Below, one piece after another: positions 11,023 through 58,480 of a DNA stretch of 64,000 bases. The stretch is taken from NCBI RefSeq assembly GCF_954871325.1, contig NC_088776.1, positions 63,078,954 through 63,142,953 of the forward strand, in the 5' to 3' direction. The position numbers were made by a program, and so were the translations under genes. The notes below the pieces were generated by a model, which was given only the letters and a program-made list of their open reading frames with translations, did no database searches and was not told the origin of the DNA. This DNA comes from Gordionus sp. m RMFG-2023 (taxonomy: Eukaryota; Nematomorpha; Gordioida; Chordodea; Parachordodidae). Each line of letters starts with the position of its first letter. Within the stretch, counting starts at the first letter, position 1.

Positions 11023-14000
11023 AGACCATTCGTTCAAATTACTTCAATGTAAAAAAAATATTTATTTTTTTAATACGAAACGACATTTAATCTAAAAAGT
11101 AAAGGTTATTTGTGCTAAAGGACGTTATTTTTTATTTATATAAATGACTTTTTCAAGATTAAATTTATTATTATTTAAACACATTTTTTACCATTATTAT
11201 TATGTATTTAATTTTATTTTTTTACTTTCTTACTTTCATTCTTTTTTTTTTTATTTAATCTCCTTTGTATTTTATTTTTTGTCTTCTTTTAAATTGATTA
11301 TGTAAAATTAGGTAAAAGTAAATTAATAAATCAGAAATACGTATATTGTTAATAATAAATATCATAAATATTGTCATAAATATTAATAAATATGCCTAAA
11401 GTGGAGTATGCTTAAAATAAAATTCAACAGTTAAGCATTCTTTCTCAGAGGGGTAAGTGTTTGGACAAAGTGTTAACGGGCACTTAATGGATACCGCCTA
11501 TATTTTTTTCAGCCTCGGGGTGGTGGGGCACTCATGGAACCAAAAAAGTGTAAATATTATGATAAATGCAAATTTAGAATTAATCAATTTATTTACATAT
11601 TTTTTTTTTAAAGTCTAAACGTTTTTCTAAAGGAAATAAGGGAGGTAAGAAAATTAATGGAGTTCTAACTATTTACTGAAGGAGGACCAATCTCTTCGCA
11701 TTTTACATAACACTGCTATGGCCGTAAACAGGAAATCGTGTTAGCGAATAAATTTTCAGCTGTAGTGTGTATTTTCTTCTTTTTTTAAAGAATTTCATAA
11801 AACCATTCTTACTACTCGTTAGTTGTTCACCAGAATTGAACTGATGGATGTACCAGCGTATGCCTTGAAACCTCAACCTTCAATATACAATCAACGGAAA
11901 GAAGAGATGCTCAGTGGATCAAGAAGCTCTACCATTGTGCCACCAATTTCAGAGGAGTCGAAAAATAGTAATATAAGAATATGCGGCAACAAACCATGGC
12001 CGCCAATAGGATTTTTTAGAAAAGTCTAGGATTAAAAAGAATATCGCCTGAACCTGGGCCACAAAGTTTTAGGAAAAAAGAAAATACTTAGCAGAAAAAA
12101 AGGCAATATGTAGTTTTAAAATATTCCACCCCTTTAATTATCAATCCACAAAAAACTATTTTTTTGTATACTAATAGAAAAGTTAAAATTTTCAAAACAG
12201 CTATTTTACCAGATTGTTGTGGTCCTTGCATTCTATGTGAGGTAATGGAGCATATTGCAAGATTATATGCTGGGAAGAAATTTAATATGCTAAGGCTCCA
12301 AACCCGTTTCCCATTTCATCATATATATCGATAAAAATAGGATTTAAAATAGCACAATAGATAGCTATGTGGAAGTAGATTGCAGAGCGTTTTTTTTATT
12401 ATAAGGATAGGAAAATCTCAGAGGTTTCCACATGGTAGATTTATAACTTTTATCAGTTAAATAAGTGTAATTAAACAAATTATTATATTATTCTTCGCAA
12501 ATATAAACACCATCATAACAAAAGCTGAACTGTAAATTTATAATTTTTATTGATTTGCGAATTTAGGAAATTTAATTTTGATGATTAATAAAAGCTTTAT
12601 TCCAAAAATTTTGTTCAAATTGATTTTGTTTTTAATAATAAATAAAATAAAATAATTGGGCTAATAAAAATTAAGTTTATAAATAATTTTTAATTAGAAT
12701 AAAGTTTATAATAAATTTGTCACTTTTAATTAGAATTAATAAGTATAAGTTTGTCATTTTTTAATTATATAATAAGTTTTTTTTTTAAACAATATAGAAG
12801 AAGATTATTAAAGAAAAAAAATATAATCTTATCTATATTATACAAAATATATTAAAATAATTGTTTTATTTTGAATTAATTTATGAATAAAATTGATAAT
12901 AAACAAATAAAATAATTATATATAATAACCTACATTTTACATAAATATATGATTGATTTATTGAACCGCCTTTCGAGTGTGGGGAAAGATTAAATAATGA
13001 ATTCCAAATAAGGATTATTGTATTCCTCCCAAAACACATGTTTTTTTTAAAAAAAATTAAATTTCTTCTCTCTTTTTTGTTTGTAAGTGTGTTGTTTAAA
13101 CGGTTCAGACACTCAACATTATAGCAGGAAAAAAATAATGCCTACGCGTCGATATTTTGATAATAGATGTTCAATCCTATGTGCCATCTAAGAGGAATAA
13201 AAGCTTGCATAAAAAATTTTCTGGATATTATATTGAGTTTTGCGGCGCCTAACAACATTTGTAGGAGAAGAGAGAAGAGAAGAGAAGAGTTGTGGTTTAA
13301 GCTTTTTTTAGGAGAAACTGGACGAAAATAGAAAATGAAATCGGTGACCATTTAAAATCTTACTTTTATCTTAGGATCTCTTAAAGAGAATAAAATCCAT
13401 CCAAAATTAAGCCACAAATTAGCAAATAAAAAAAAAGAGGATACATAAACTAAATATTTGACGGTTCCTAATAAAAATATTCTAATTTCTGAGCTGGAAG
13501 CTGATAAACTTTACAATCTTATGAATTGGGATCAAAAGTTTTTTTTTTTTAAAGATTATGACTTCTTGGGGTGGAAATGGTTTATGAAAAAAAAAATTAT
13601 AAATGATTTTTTAATGGTTATTTATAGGTGAGTAGTAATGTTGTTAAAAAAGTCGAATTGTAGGGTTATAACTAAAATAAAGGTTAGGTTAAATCCTAAA
13701 GTTTTTTACGCGTAGCTGACAGAAACGCTCGGACATCTTATCAGCCAAATCTCGACGCTTACATAGTAATATTTCGAGATAAAATCCGTTTTGAAAAATC
13801 GACGCAAATCGCGTTTATTAACAAATAATAAATATTTTTTTTACCTTTAGATTTATAATTTTTTCTCTTCTTCTTTTTACCTCAGAATTTTTATCTTAAT
13901 ATCAAATATAAAATAAAATATTTACGAGAAATATTTATTTATTTTTTATAAAAGAAAGTAATTAATAATTTGCCAAAATAAATCAATATTTAATATTTAA

Positions 14001-15327
14001 TTTTGTTTTAAAAATTATTATTTTAATAAATAAATTTATTATTATTTTTCTTTTAAAAAATAGTATTTTTAAAAAATTTAAAAAATAATATTGACATTTT
14101 TTTAAATTTGCGACGAAATTGAAATTAATATAGTTCAAGGTTTATATAAAATTTAATGTTATTACATAATTACGACATTTTGAAATGAAATAAATCATTT
14201 TTTAATATACTTTAATAAATGAATTTTTATTTTCCTCTGATTTTCCTAGTTTTTTCCTTTCTTAAAATAATAAATAATATTTTTTTTGGCATAACGAACA
14301 TCTAAAAATTAATACATTAACAAAAGGTTTCGTTCCAACTTAATAAATCAATTTTTTTAAAACTATTCTGGTTATTAAAGGTATTATTTAAAAAAAAAAG
14401 AAGTAAGAAGATTATTTCTCCTCACCCTGTTTTGATTCCATTTTTTTTCCTCCGATCCCATCAGTGCCATTTTTTCTTTCTCATAGTTTTTGGGTTACCT
14501 GGTTATAGGATAAATTTATGCAGTTGTCATTAGAATCCTCTAACACTCCCGGAGGTACGATATAATTGCGACATATACGTTTCACTCACCCAGATCGCCT
14601 TAAAATTGTTAAAAATTAAAAAAAAAAATTTTTTTTTTATTTTTTCGCATTTTAATTCCCTTTGGAAAGTAAAAATAATAATAATAAAATTAAGTATAAT
14701 TAGTGTGTTGGTGTTTTACCAAGTTTTTTGATAAAATATTTCTGGCTCACTCAATGTTGGTAAACGGCCACCCAGAAAAATATTACCCAAATCTGAAGAT
14801 TTTACTCATACAAGGAACAAAGGTCTAGAAGTATATTGTCAAAATCTAGGGGTTTAGGCAATATCTTTCTGGATAAACTATTGAGTTAGCCTAAAGAATC
14901 GGCTTAAAACGAGCTACAACACCACCCACTTGGGGCCCATATGCATGATTTTAAATCTGACTTTAAATTATCCCAACTAATATACGAAGTCGCATTTTCA
15001 CCACAAAAAAAAACATATATGCCGTTAAATTCGATAAGCCTTTTATTTTATTTAAAAAAATTACATAATTATATTAATATGTACTAGCGTAAGAATATTT
15101 TTTTTTATATATAATGTATTAGAGATCTACAAAGTTATTTAAAATAATCGAGTTCCGGCCAGGGCGGATATTTAAAAAAAAAATTCGGGTCGAGTCGGGT
15201 CGGACCTTGGAATTTTTTTTAAATATATCTAAATTTATCAATTTTATATTGAATTTTTTATCACTATTATGTATTATATTATTATCATTTAAAAAAAAAA
15301 CACTAATAAAAAATCTTTTTTAAAAAT

Positions 15328-15398
<71 letters not shown>

Positions 15399-17468
15399 GG
15401 ATGAAATATTGAGTTAAACCTTTTTAAAAAATCGACTCAAGACTGGCCATTTAACAATATATCCTACCCCCCCCCCCCCAATTTTAACCATATCCGGTTT
15501 AGACGGCTCCACAACCCCCCCTCCAAAATAAAAACTGCTTAGCGGTTCTAAAATGAGATTTTAGCTTAGAAAATCTTCTGTAAGAAAAGTCTTCGCCAGA
15601 ACCGATTTACTTAAACACGAATTCTATTATAACAACCATCATCCTAATTTTTTTAATAATTAATTGCTTTTTTAAACAAAAATAAAATAGTTTAAAATTA
15701 AAATTTCATTTTATTTTTCTTACAGGTAATATTAATAATACGCAACGCTGGTCGGCAAATGATTTATTTTTATCCCCATTTATTTTCTTTTGTGTCATAA
15801 ATATAAAATTATATTAATTTATTTATATCAATTTATAAATAGAAATCAGCTGAATAACGGTTATTTAATCAAATTTTATATCAAATTAATTTTTTTATAT
15901 TTTGTAAAATATAATATATGGGTATTGGGGGAAGGGGGTGGGGAGTGTATTTAAAATAAGATAGTTATTATATGAAATTATAAAACACCCCAAAAATCTA
16001 TTCTTTGCTCCTCTATTTGAAATATCTGGTTCCCCGTTGAAAACGTTGGCGAAAATGGAATTAGCTAGGAATCATCTCAATCCCCGAAGCTCCATAATCC
16101 GCCTCGACTACTTATCTTGTCTTCTGTAGTCCCATTTCACCAGTTCGTAGAAAAAAAAGCCAAAAAAACGTTTTCAAAATAGAAATAAAGATATCCTCTA
16201 GAAAAGAGCTACTAAAAAAAATTAAGTTTGGGTTTAGGAAAAAAATTGTTTAATTATTTTGTAAAAAATATTTTACACGCTTATAGAGGTCGGAGCGGAA
16301 GACCCTTTAAAAGACGCCCCGCCCCCCCCCCCCAAAAAAAACATTTTTCGCTGTCCTTATTTTTTAAGAAATCCGCCTCATTTTATTCTTTTTTACACGG
16401 TGCTACCAAATCGCACAAAAAAAATGTACATATTAACGTTAAGACTAATCATCAAGCTAATTAGCCCTGTGAATTCGCTGTGGGCAAGTTGGCGAAAAAT
16501 TTTTTTATAATAAGATCTTCCAAGTTTGGTGAGATCCAACATATCTTCTAATACATGATTCGGCCAGCCACCCCCCCCCCCTCTTATTTTAAAATAAGTT
16601 CTGATAAATTTTATTAAAATCATTAAAAGCGATGCATTTTTAAAAATAAATTAAAATTTTTATTAAAATATTTTCTCAATTTCGATTATGACATTGGTAG
16701 GTAAACAAATTTTGAAAAGAAAAAAAAAATTAATAAAAATAAAAATAAAATTTTTGCAAAAAATATTTCAAGGTAAATTACATATTTAATATATACTTTT
16801 ATTACTCTCGTAAAAGTTTCAATTTTTTTTGGCTTTTCATTTTAATACCTTAAAAATATAAGTTAAATATTATACCTATTTTTTATTATTATTATAAATA
16901 TCTAGTCCATTAATTTGTTCCTTTTTTATTTTTATTTGTTTTTATTAATATATATACACAAATATTTATTATTTTCATAATTATATTTTCTAAATATTTT
17001 TTTTAAAAAAGCATATATTATTGAAACTTTTCCAAAAAATTTATCGCGACCAAAATTTATTTGATTATTATCGAGAGTTATTAAAAGTCTAATTATAAAA
17101 ATGTGTGTGGTATCTGACTAAAATATACACTTTTCTAAAAATGTATCTGTAGTTCGTTACTTTTTTAGAAAGTTTCTATTTTATTTTTTTTTAAATTACA
17201 TTTTTTTTGAATTTAATTTTTATTTTACCTTTTTTTTTATATATATATTAAAAAATAATTATTATTTGAAATTAAATTTATTTAATAATAGGTCCCAGTT
17301 TATTTAATTACAAAAAAAACAAACCAGACAAATTTGAATTTTACTTTAATGGATGACGACAATACGGTAAATTATATTTTATAATTTATTTAAAAAAAAT
17401 AAATATATATAATAATTTTTTAGACCAATATATATAGACAATCTCTAAAAGAAAGTCAAATAATTTAA
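9504..17468 (+). CDS. Candidate plus-strand gene, six putative exons, unrecognised
   Basis: Possible exons, all phase-compatible: 9504-9534 (MERKKGISEE, donor GTAAAC), 11857-11967 (starts YALKPQPSIYNQRKEEM), 12213-12241 (CCGPCILCE), 15726-15791 (VILIIRNAGRQMIYFYP), 17292-17366 (VPVYLITKKTNQTNLNFT) and 17424-17468 (TNIYRQSLKESQII, stop). The introns range from 57 bp to several kb. The product, if real, is a small protein with a short Cys-rich motif; I do not recognise it. Each exon alone is weak; phase agreement and the upstream CRE/NRF-1 cluster are the support. Intron 1 would contain exon 1 of the four-TM gene on the other strand. The second exon's frame is open from 11823 to 12029, so it could instead be a terminal exon. 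Confidence 0.27.
10747..10821 (-). CDS. Four-TM gene exon 1 (start codon, Cys-rich N-terminus)
   Basis: ATG at 10821-10819 opens 25 codons, MAILKSCCLCFSLRQG followed by a hydrophobic run, and ends in phase 0 at a GTAAAA donor. The CCLCF cluster followed by SLRQG matches the N-terminal cap of the family. Exon 2 starts in phase 0. Confidence 0.72.
10895..11022 (+). repeat. TTTC microsatellite
   Basis: About 32 TTTC units with ATTC and ATCT interruptions near each end. It lies just upstream of exon 1 of the minus-strand four-TM gene. Confidence 0.9.
11823..12029 (+). CDS. Protein-like open frame, possible exon of the plus-strand gene
   Basis: 69 open codons, including MDVPAYALKPQPSIYNQRK and PPISEESKNSNIRICGNKP, with polar, protein-like composition unlike the flanking AT-rich DNA. 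Acceptor-like AG sites precede it at 11822 and 11856. No family is recognised. It could be a cytoplasmic tail exon ending at its own stop, or an internal exon with a donor at 11968. Confidence 0.35.
   Translation: MFTRIELMDVPAYALKPQPSIYNQRKEEMLSGSRSSTIVPPISEESKNSNIRICGNKPWPPIGFFRKV
14736..14930. mobile_element. ~200-bp palindromic MITE family, copy 1
   Basis: The ends and interior match the family defined by the best copy at 43,243-43,469: TCAATGTTGGTAAACGGCC-like left arm, AGAAAAATATTACCCAAATC, then the inverse near GGATAAACTATTGAGTTAGC. Confidence 0.6.
15326..15398 (+). repeat. TTTC microsatellite abutting a MITE fragment
   Basis: About 18 TTTC units. They end directly at GGATGAAATATTGAGTTAAAC, an arm of the ~200-bp palindromic MITE family (fragment to about 15,452). 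Confidence 0.85.
17292..17468 (+). CDS. Two small candidate exons with a 57-bp intron
   Basis: 17292-17366 reads VPVYLITKKTNQTNLNFT then LMDDDNT. A GTAAAT..TTTTTTAG intron of 57 bp follows, then 17424-17468 reads TNIYRQSLKESQII and a stop. Both joins are phase 0. Two Asn-X-Thr sites suggest a luminal or secreted part. Function unknown. Confidence 0.3.
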
Positions 17469-19250
17469 TATTAGAGATTTTTTTTTTCGTTTTTACTTAC
17501 AAATTTTGAATTATTTTATTTTTTTTAAAAATAAATGTTGGGATTTTAGTATATTTACCAATATAACTTAGTTATTTATTAAGTATAACAATCTATCTGA
17601 CATCAAGTATTCTGGTAGCAAAAGTTTAATGTGGCTAAAATTTTTTATAGATAAACGGATATTGCATTATTCACACCTCATATAAGTATAATAGAAGTTG
17701 TATTTGTATCTTGATACATTTATAAAAATATGTCTATATCTAGGTACGTTTTTAAAGTTTTTTGTCTATCTTTTATATTTGTTGTTAAATTTATAGATGA
17801 AATGAAAGAGGCCCGATAATTAATGTTTACAATTTCTAATGTAATGAATATAATCATATCAGCTCTTTCGAAATTAATACATCTGTTAAAAGAAACTATT
17901 TTATCAAAATGCGACTGCGTAAAATACATGTAAAAATGGAAACTACAACAAGATCCATATTTTACAATTGTATCTGTAATTTAGATCCGTTTGAAAAGTA
18001 TCTTTTAACAACTAGTTATAACTCAATAAAATAAAAAAATTTTATGGTTGGGTGGTGTTACCGCTATAACGGCAGTGATAAGAAAGTAAGAACGCTGAAA
18101 GAAAAATAAATTGTATCTTATTTTTTAGGTTTAATTTTTTTTTTTAAATATAAATAATATGATGGTCAATCGTGATTGATCATTTTTACTATATCCTATC
18201 TATAGTAAAAAAAGCTATAAAGAAACGTTACAATTTTTTAAAAAAAATACAAGTAATGGCATTAGCGTACTTCAAAACAAGTTAACGAATAATGTTAATA
18301 CTATATATTTATTTTTTGTATAATCCGCCTATTACTCTTTACTAAAGATTTTACTAAACTATTTTTTAAAATTATTAATATTTGTTTAAGTTTTTAAATT
18401 TATTTTCTAAAATATAATACATATTAAAAAGAAATTTATATAATTCACTGGTTTGACTAAACTAATGCGTAGGCAAGCTGTAAAGGACAAGCTAAACTGC
18501 AAATGCTTAGGTAAAAAAAATTTTTTTTAACATAACAAAATGAATCTTACTTCAATTAATAAGAATATGTATCAAAATTTTTTACGTGAGCATTTGCAGT
18601 GTTTACCTAAGCATTTGAACTTTAGCCAAACCCAAATATATATATAAATGCAAAACAGAGTTTTAAATAAAATATATATTTTTTTTTTGATTTGCGTTTT
18701 ATCTCATATCATTCTACTTGTCATGTTAACCACTTTTATTAGTCACATAGTAGGGTCTTTTTTTGGAAGAATAATATTTTATTTCTAAAAACGGAAATAA
18801 AAAGTACTAGAATAACCTTAGAAACAAATAGACTAAACCGTGAAAGTTCTAATATTCCGAATTTTCCATTGTCAACACTCCTGGAATTTATATTGTTTGG
18901 GAGAAGGACTCAACTATGTGAATTTAAAAAGCTATATTTTGTGTGGTAATCGGTGTTGCGATAATTAGGAATGGTATTATTAGTTTTGTTTATATAAATA
19001 ACTTGAATGAAAATATTATTTTTTATATATATAAAGTTGAATATTAAGAGTTCATATAAAATATTAATATGTGTATGGACGAGATTGTATTATGTAATGT
19101 AGAAATTTATTAGTATAAATATAGAGATGCAAAAAATGTAATATCAATAAGAAGAAGCAAAGGAAAACCTTCTTCTTTTTTATAATTTGTAGTTTGACTT
19201 TGATTTATATTTTTAGTTTATTTATGTTATCATAGATTATCAATTATATT
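17469..19250. other. Intergenic AT-rich stretch
   Basis: No gene is seen between the candidate plus-strand exons and the 3' end of the metalloprotease gene. A small inverted repeat, GCAAATGCTTAGGTAAA versus TTTACCTAAGCATTTG, lies at about 18,496-18,616 and looks like a MITE. Confidence 0.4.
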
Positions 19251-19254
19251 AACT

Positions 19255-19810
19255 CTTCAATACTCTGGTGGGGTATATGAAACCCAAGGCATGCTAGAAA
19301 TGATATTACATAAAAACGGTTAAATATTATGATCTGGATTCTTCAGTAGCCTCATCAAATGTATCTTCTATATTACAAATTTCATATATTTCGGTTGGGT
19401 AGTTTTTAAGATATAAGTATTTTGTGACTGATTGGAGTTTGAAACGCCACCAGAGTAAAGAATGTTCTATAGTATTAGTGCATTTTTTTTTTATATTGAA
19501 GAATAAAGATCCATATTATGAATCAACATGTTATATGATGGATAAGTTATTTTTTTAATTTTATATTTGAAATTCAAAAAAAAGTAAGCTTTTTTAAAAT
19601 TTTTTGGCACAAATTAAAATTATCCTCATCATCTTTAATCTAGGCTTAAGAAATAAAAATAATTAAATATTTTATCAATCTTAAGGTTAGATCTATCTAA
19701 TATCCAAATATCAAATGTAATTAATAAATATTACTGGAGATATATACATTGTCTTTTAAACCCCACCCGAGTACTAACGTCATTTTTTTCACCGGAGTAT
19801 TGAAGGTTTA
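19255..19810. mobile_element. Short inverted-repeat element with a small ORF
   Basis: TTCAATACTCTGGTGGGGT near 19,256 is matched inverted near 19,744-19,806. Within it the minus strand carries an open frame of about 45 codons (HSLLWWRFKLQSVTKYLYL through EATEESRS and stop, about 19,337-19,473) preceded by an acceptor-like AG. I do not recognise the product. It may be the C-terminal end of a transposase lost from a deleted element, or chance. A TTAA adjoins the left end only. Confidence 0.35.
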
Positions 19811-20132
19811 GAGAGTGATCATCTACATATTAATTATAAATTATCAATCTTCCCCAAGAATATTACAAAATAAAGTCTTCCAAAATATCGGAATTTTATA
19901 TATAATATAATATATTTCAAACATTTTTATAATCTTGCAATATCTAATGAATAATAAACCCCCTCCCCCCCCCCCCTTTGCACTATTTAGTATAATATAA
20001 AAAAAATGTTGCATATAAGTAAAATATAATGAATAAACAAATTTTAATATAAGATAAAGTTGATTATATAATATAAAATTAATGTTGATCATTTTTGAAG
20101 TGGTATTATTCATTTTATAATCTGAACATCAA

Positions 20133-54383
<34,251 letters not shown>

Positions 54384-55117
54384 CTAATGTAAAGATGACT
54401 TTAAATTCCTAATTCCTTCTTTATTCCAAATATCCCGATCAAAATCAACATCACATAAAAATAATCAATCATGGCGAAATGTCGGTATAAACGAAGAAAA
54501 ATATATTTAAAACAAAGTAATCAATACTTTATATAAAAAAAATCTTCGAAACATATAATGAAATAAAAATTGATTGACATAACCGCTGCAACAACAGGGA
54601 TGGCTATGTGCGATCTTGTTTATTAATTTTTGATAATGCAAATATTATCTGTATAATTTTATTTATCTATGGGGGAAAACATATATATATATAAATAAAG
54701 GCTAATTTATATATAATATTTAGTAATTTTAATGAAACCGATAATTCATGCGATACTTTTTTTTGACTGAAGTAACGAGTTCTATTTTAGGTAGCAACGA
54801 GAAACAACGTTTAAAGCATTAGTTGTTACAGTCAATTTATGCATTATTGGAAACATTTCATAGGCTTAAATTAAATTGGTCTGCCAACCGTATCCTGAAG
54901 TTTTGTGATATAACATTTGATAACTGAGTAATTTTTATAATATCTATCAAGAGCTGGTACCCAATGATAGCTATTTTATTGAAACTGTCTGTAAAGTTCT
55001 AACAATTTATCAGTGACCTGCAGAGGTACCATGCGTACGGCCCGGCCCCACCCGGCCCGGATTTTTTTTTAAAAATTTTATTCGACCCGGTGTAGTATTG
55101 TAAAAACAATGCCATTA

Positions 55118-55170
55118 AAATTCAATACGGTATTGATTCTACAATATTGTAAAATCAATACCGTATTGAT
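55118..55170. repeat. Left subterminal palindrome of the Ginger element
   Basis: AATACGGTATTGATTCTACA is followed by its near-inverse around 55,150 (AATCAATACCGTATTGAT). The same word forms the right subterminal array. Confidence 0.7.
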
Positions 55171-55885
55171 AATTTATGACCGAACCTCAACTTTTAAGAA
55201 TAAAACCAATGAAATTGGTACATTTAAATTTATAATTATATTAATTATATCAAGCAATAACAATTAAATATTAAAATAGGAGAATATAAGTAACAGAAAA
55301 ATATCATTTGCTGCAAATACTTAGTGACAGAAAATATCCTTCCTTTAATGCTTTAAAATATTACAATTTTTTAATGAACAATTTGGTACATTTAAATTTA
55401 TAATTATAATTTTATATCAAGCAGGAACCGATAAATACAAAAATATCCTTTATTGCTAATACTTATAACAGGAAAATATTCTACTGCTCACAAAATTTTT
55501 AATGAATCAAATTGGTACATTTAGATTTATAATTATAAATTTTATCAAGTAATAACAGATAAATATCAAACAATAAAAGAATATCTAGTAACAGGAAAAT
55601 ATCCTTTACTCCTTAAAAATGATCCAGGTAAAAAAAGTAATTTTAGATGTACGGAAAACAATTTTATTGTTAAAGAAGATATTCTTTATAGAAAAATAAA
55701 GAATAAAGAAGGTAAATGTGATCACAAAATAATAATTTCTATTTATTTATTATCTTTAGTAATAATGGAGCAGAGAAACAAAGGGTAATATTTATTATTC
55801 ACCAAGGATCAGATATATCCCTAAAATCAAAAGCTATTGGTGCCCACCTAGGCATTAATAAAACTCAACTTAAACTCTCTGAAAG

Positions 55886-55926
55886 GTATTTATTATGGTG
55901 ATAATTTGTTAATTTTGTGTTTATAG
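55886..55926 (+). other. Intron (41 bp) in the Ginger transposase gene
   Basis: GTATTTATT..TTTATAG, very short. Splicing joins SER-YRWPKLF in phase and brings the zinc-finger His pair to the CDRCQ pair. Confidence 0.6.
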
Positions 55927-56236
55927 ATATAGGTGGCCAAAATTATTTCAAGACACTATAGATTTTATAAAATCATGTGATAGATGTCAGAAGGCCAATA
56001 CAAGATTTTCTAAAATATCTTCAACTTTAAATCCAATAGATGTACCACCTCTTCCATGGGCTCAAATAGGAATTGATCTTTGCAGCCTGCCCACTTCAGA
56101 AGAAGGCTACACTTGTATTGCAGTTGCCTCTGATTATTTCACAAAATGGGTTGAGGCAGAACCTATGAAATCAAAGACAGCTGAAGAGACTTGTAAATTT
56201 ATTTATGGTCTGATTTGCCGCCATGGCTGCGCAACT

Positions 56237-56320
56237 GTAAATCAAATTATATAAATATATGTCGGTTAAAAAATGTGCATTTATGATAATTTATAAACTT
56301 TTGATTTTATACAATATAGA
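56237..56320 (+). other. Intron (84 bp) in the Ginger transposase gene
   Basis: GTAAATCAA..CAATATAG separates CRHGCAT from IQINDQGREL inside the integrase core. Phase 0. Spliceosomal introns fit a DNA transposon and not an active retroelement. Confidence 0.7.
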
Positions 56321-57536
56321 TACAAATCAATGATCAAGGCCGAGAGCTTGTCAATGAAATGGCCACGAGACTACATAAAATGACAGGGACGGAACAACGC
56401 ATTTGCAGCGCATATCATCCTCAAGCTAATGGGTTGACAGAAAGGAATAATAATACTATTCAAAACTCAATGTTAAAGGTTTTGAGTGATGATCAAACAC
56501 TATGGCCTAGGGTTCTTACGGGGGTACTGTTTGCAATGCGAACCAGTGTCCACAAATCTACAGGATTCACCCCATTTTATATGATGTATGGTCGGAACGC
56601 AAAGCTGCCAACAGAAATTCGAAAATTAAGCCAGATATTGAGGAAATCAATAATAATATTGAGAATGACTTTGAAGAGAGTGAAATATTAGAAAGAATAA
56701 TGAGTATGGAAAAGGGCAAAAGAAAATATACGTGTTTCCCAAGATAGACAAAAAAAAGATTATCAAAAAAGGCAAAAGGGATAAAATCCCTTATGAAGTC
56801 GGACAGGTCCTGATCTGGAACTCACGACGTGCGGATAGAAAGAGTAGAAAAATGTCCGAATCGCTGCTTGAGCAAAGAGATCACAGGCAGCGAGGATCAC
56901 CATGCAATTATAAGGGGATCTATAATCTCTTATATGATGCTGTTGGAAAATAATGATATTTTTACTGATTTTATGGGGAAGGACATAATAAAACATTTGG
57001 TTGATACAAAAAAACATCAACTTGGAACGTGGGCGTATGAATTAGATATCGTAGCGTCTGCTACGTTTTTCCAGACGCCAATTATTATTTATTGTAAAAA
57101 TGGGAATGAAATATATTACATATTCTGCATTATCAAAAATGGACTGTATAAAAAATTTAAATTTTAATATATATATTTGATAAATGCATCTTCAGATCAT
57201 TTTAATCGTATTATAGTGTAATATACACTCAATTTTTTGTGATAATTATGTTTCCTTTTTTGGGATATATTTTCTTTTTATAATATTTTTCTTGTTTTTT
57301 TGAAATAAAATTATGTATATCCTTTTTATTTAAATAGTACTAAGAAATCAGCCAATTTTAATATTATTGCAATAAAATATATATATACAAACAAAAATAG
57401 TTGTTTCAGTTTAAAATAATAATTTAAACATTAAGATTTGATTTTAAACTTAATTTTATATCTGTATAAAAAATTTTATATTCCATAAATATAAGTGTTA
57501 AATTTTAATCAGCTAAAAATATAATTATATATACAT

Positions 57537-57890
57537 CTAATAAATAAAATGACGATTTTAAGAGGCCAAGAGGAAATGATTAATCAGAGTGATAGATAGT
57601 GATTGACATGCTTTGACATAATAGAAAACCTTATTTGTTTGTGATTTGACTTTTGTCTATTAAAATTTTAAGGCTTGAGATTCCAATAATACGATGTATG
57701 AAGTAAATTTGTGTATATATCTAATAAATAAAATGACGATTTTAAGAAGCCAAGAGAAAATGATTAATCAGAGTGAGTGATTGAGATCCTTTGACGTAAT
57801 AGAAACCCTTATTTGTTTGTGATTAGCTTACTTTTGTCTATTAAAATTTTAAGGCTTGAGATTTCAATAATATGATGCATGAAGAAAACT
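57537..57890 (+). repeat. Tandem duplication, ~182-bp unit, two copies
   Basis: Begins AAATAAAATGACGATTTTAA at about 57,541 and again at about 57,724, about 90% identical by eye. It lies in the 3' noncoding part of the Ginger element. Confidence 0.8.
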
Positions 57891-58026
57891 TGTATATATT
57901 AAACAACTAAAATTTATATAGGATATTAAGAATTGTAAAATAAATAAACTCCCTTAAAAAATTATATAAAAGAATAGAAAATCATTTATATAATCATTTA
58001 ATTTAAATAAATTTTTACAAATCAAA

Positions 58027-58250
58027 AATGGCCGCCAATATTTTTGAAGCGATGAAAAATATATATAATAAAAAATATTTTATAATTTTATATTGGGCGC
58101 CAATATATTTGAAACGATGAATAAATAAATAATAATATTTATTTTATAATTTTAATGGCCCCCAATATATTTGAAGCGATAAATAAATATATAATGAATA
58201 GATATTTTACAATTTTAATGGCCGCCAATATATTTAAAGCGATGAAAACT
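58027..58250 (+). repeat. Tandem array, ~63-bp unit, four copies
   Basis: Units share GGCCGCCAATAT, TTGAAGCGATGA and a run ATTTTATAATTTTA. Inside the Ginger element. Confidence 0.8.
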
Positions 58251-58261
58251 TCTCTTAAAAA

Positions 58262-58480
58262 TTAATACGGTATTGATTCTACAATACCAAAATATCACTA
58301 CGGTATTGAATCTACAATGATAATATCAATACGGTATTGATTCTACAATACCAAAATATCACTACGGTATTGAATCTACAATGATAATATCAATACGGTA
58401 TTGATTCTACAATACCAAAATATCACTACGGTATTGAATCTACAATGATAATATCAATACGGTATTGAAACTACAATGGA
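58262..58480 (+). repeat. Right subterminal array of the Ginger element, ~64-bp unit, 3.5 copies
   Basis: Units TACGGTATTGATTCTACAAT, ACCAAAATATCACTACGG and TATTGAATCTACAATGAT repeat at about 58,262, 58,326, 58,390 and 58,454. The CGGTATTGA core also occurs at the left end, so this may be a transposase-binding array. Confidence 0.8.

Noticed and set aside
15970-16140. Open plus-strand stretch near 16.0-16.1 kb
   Set aside because: About 55 codons, without recognised motifs or convincing splice sites.
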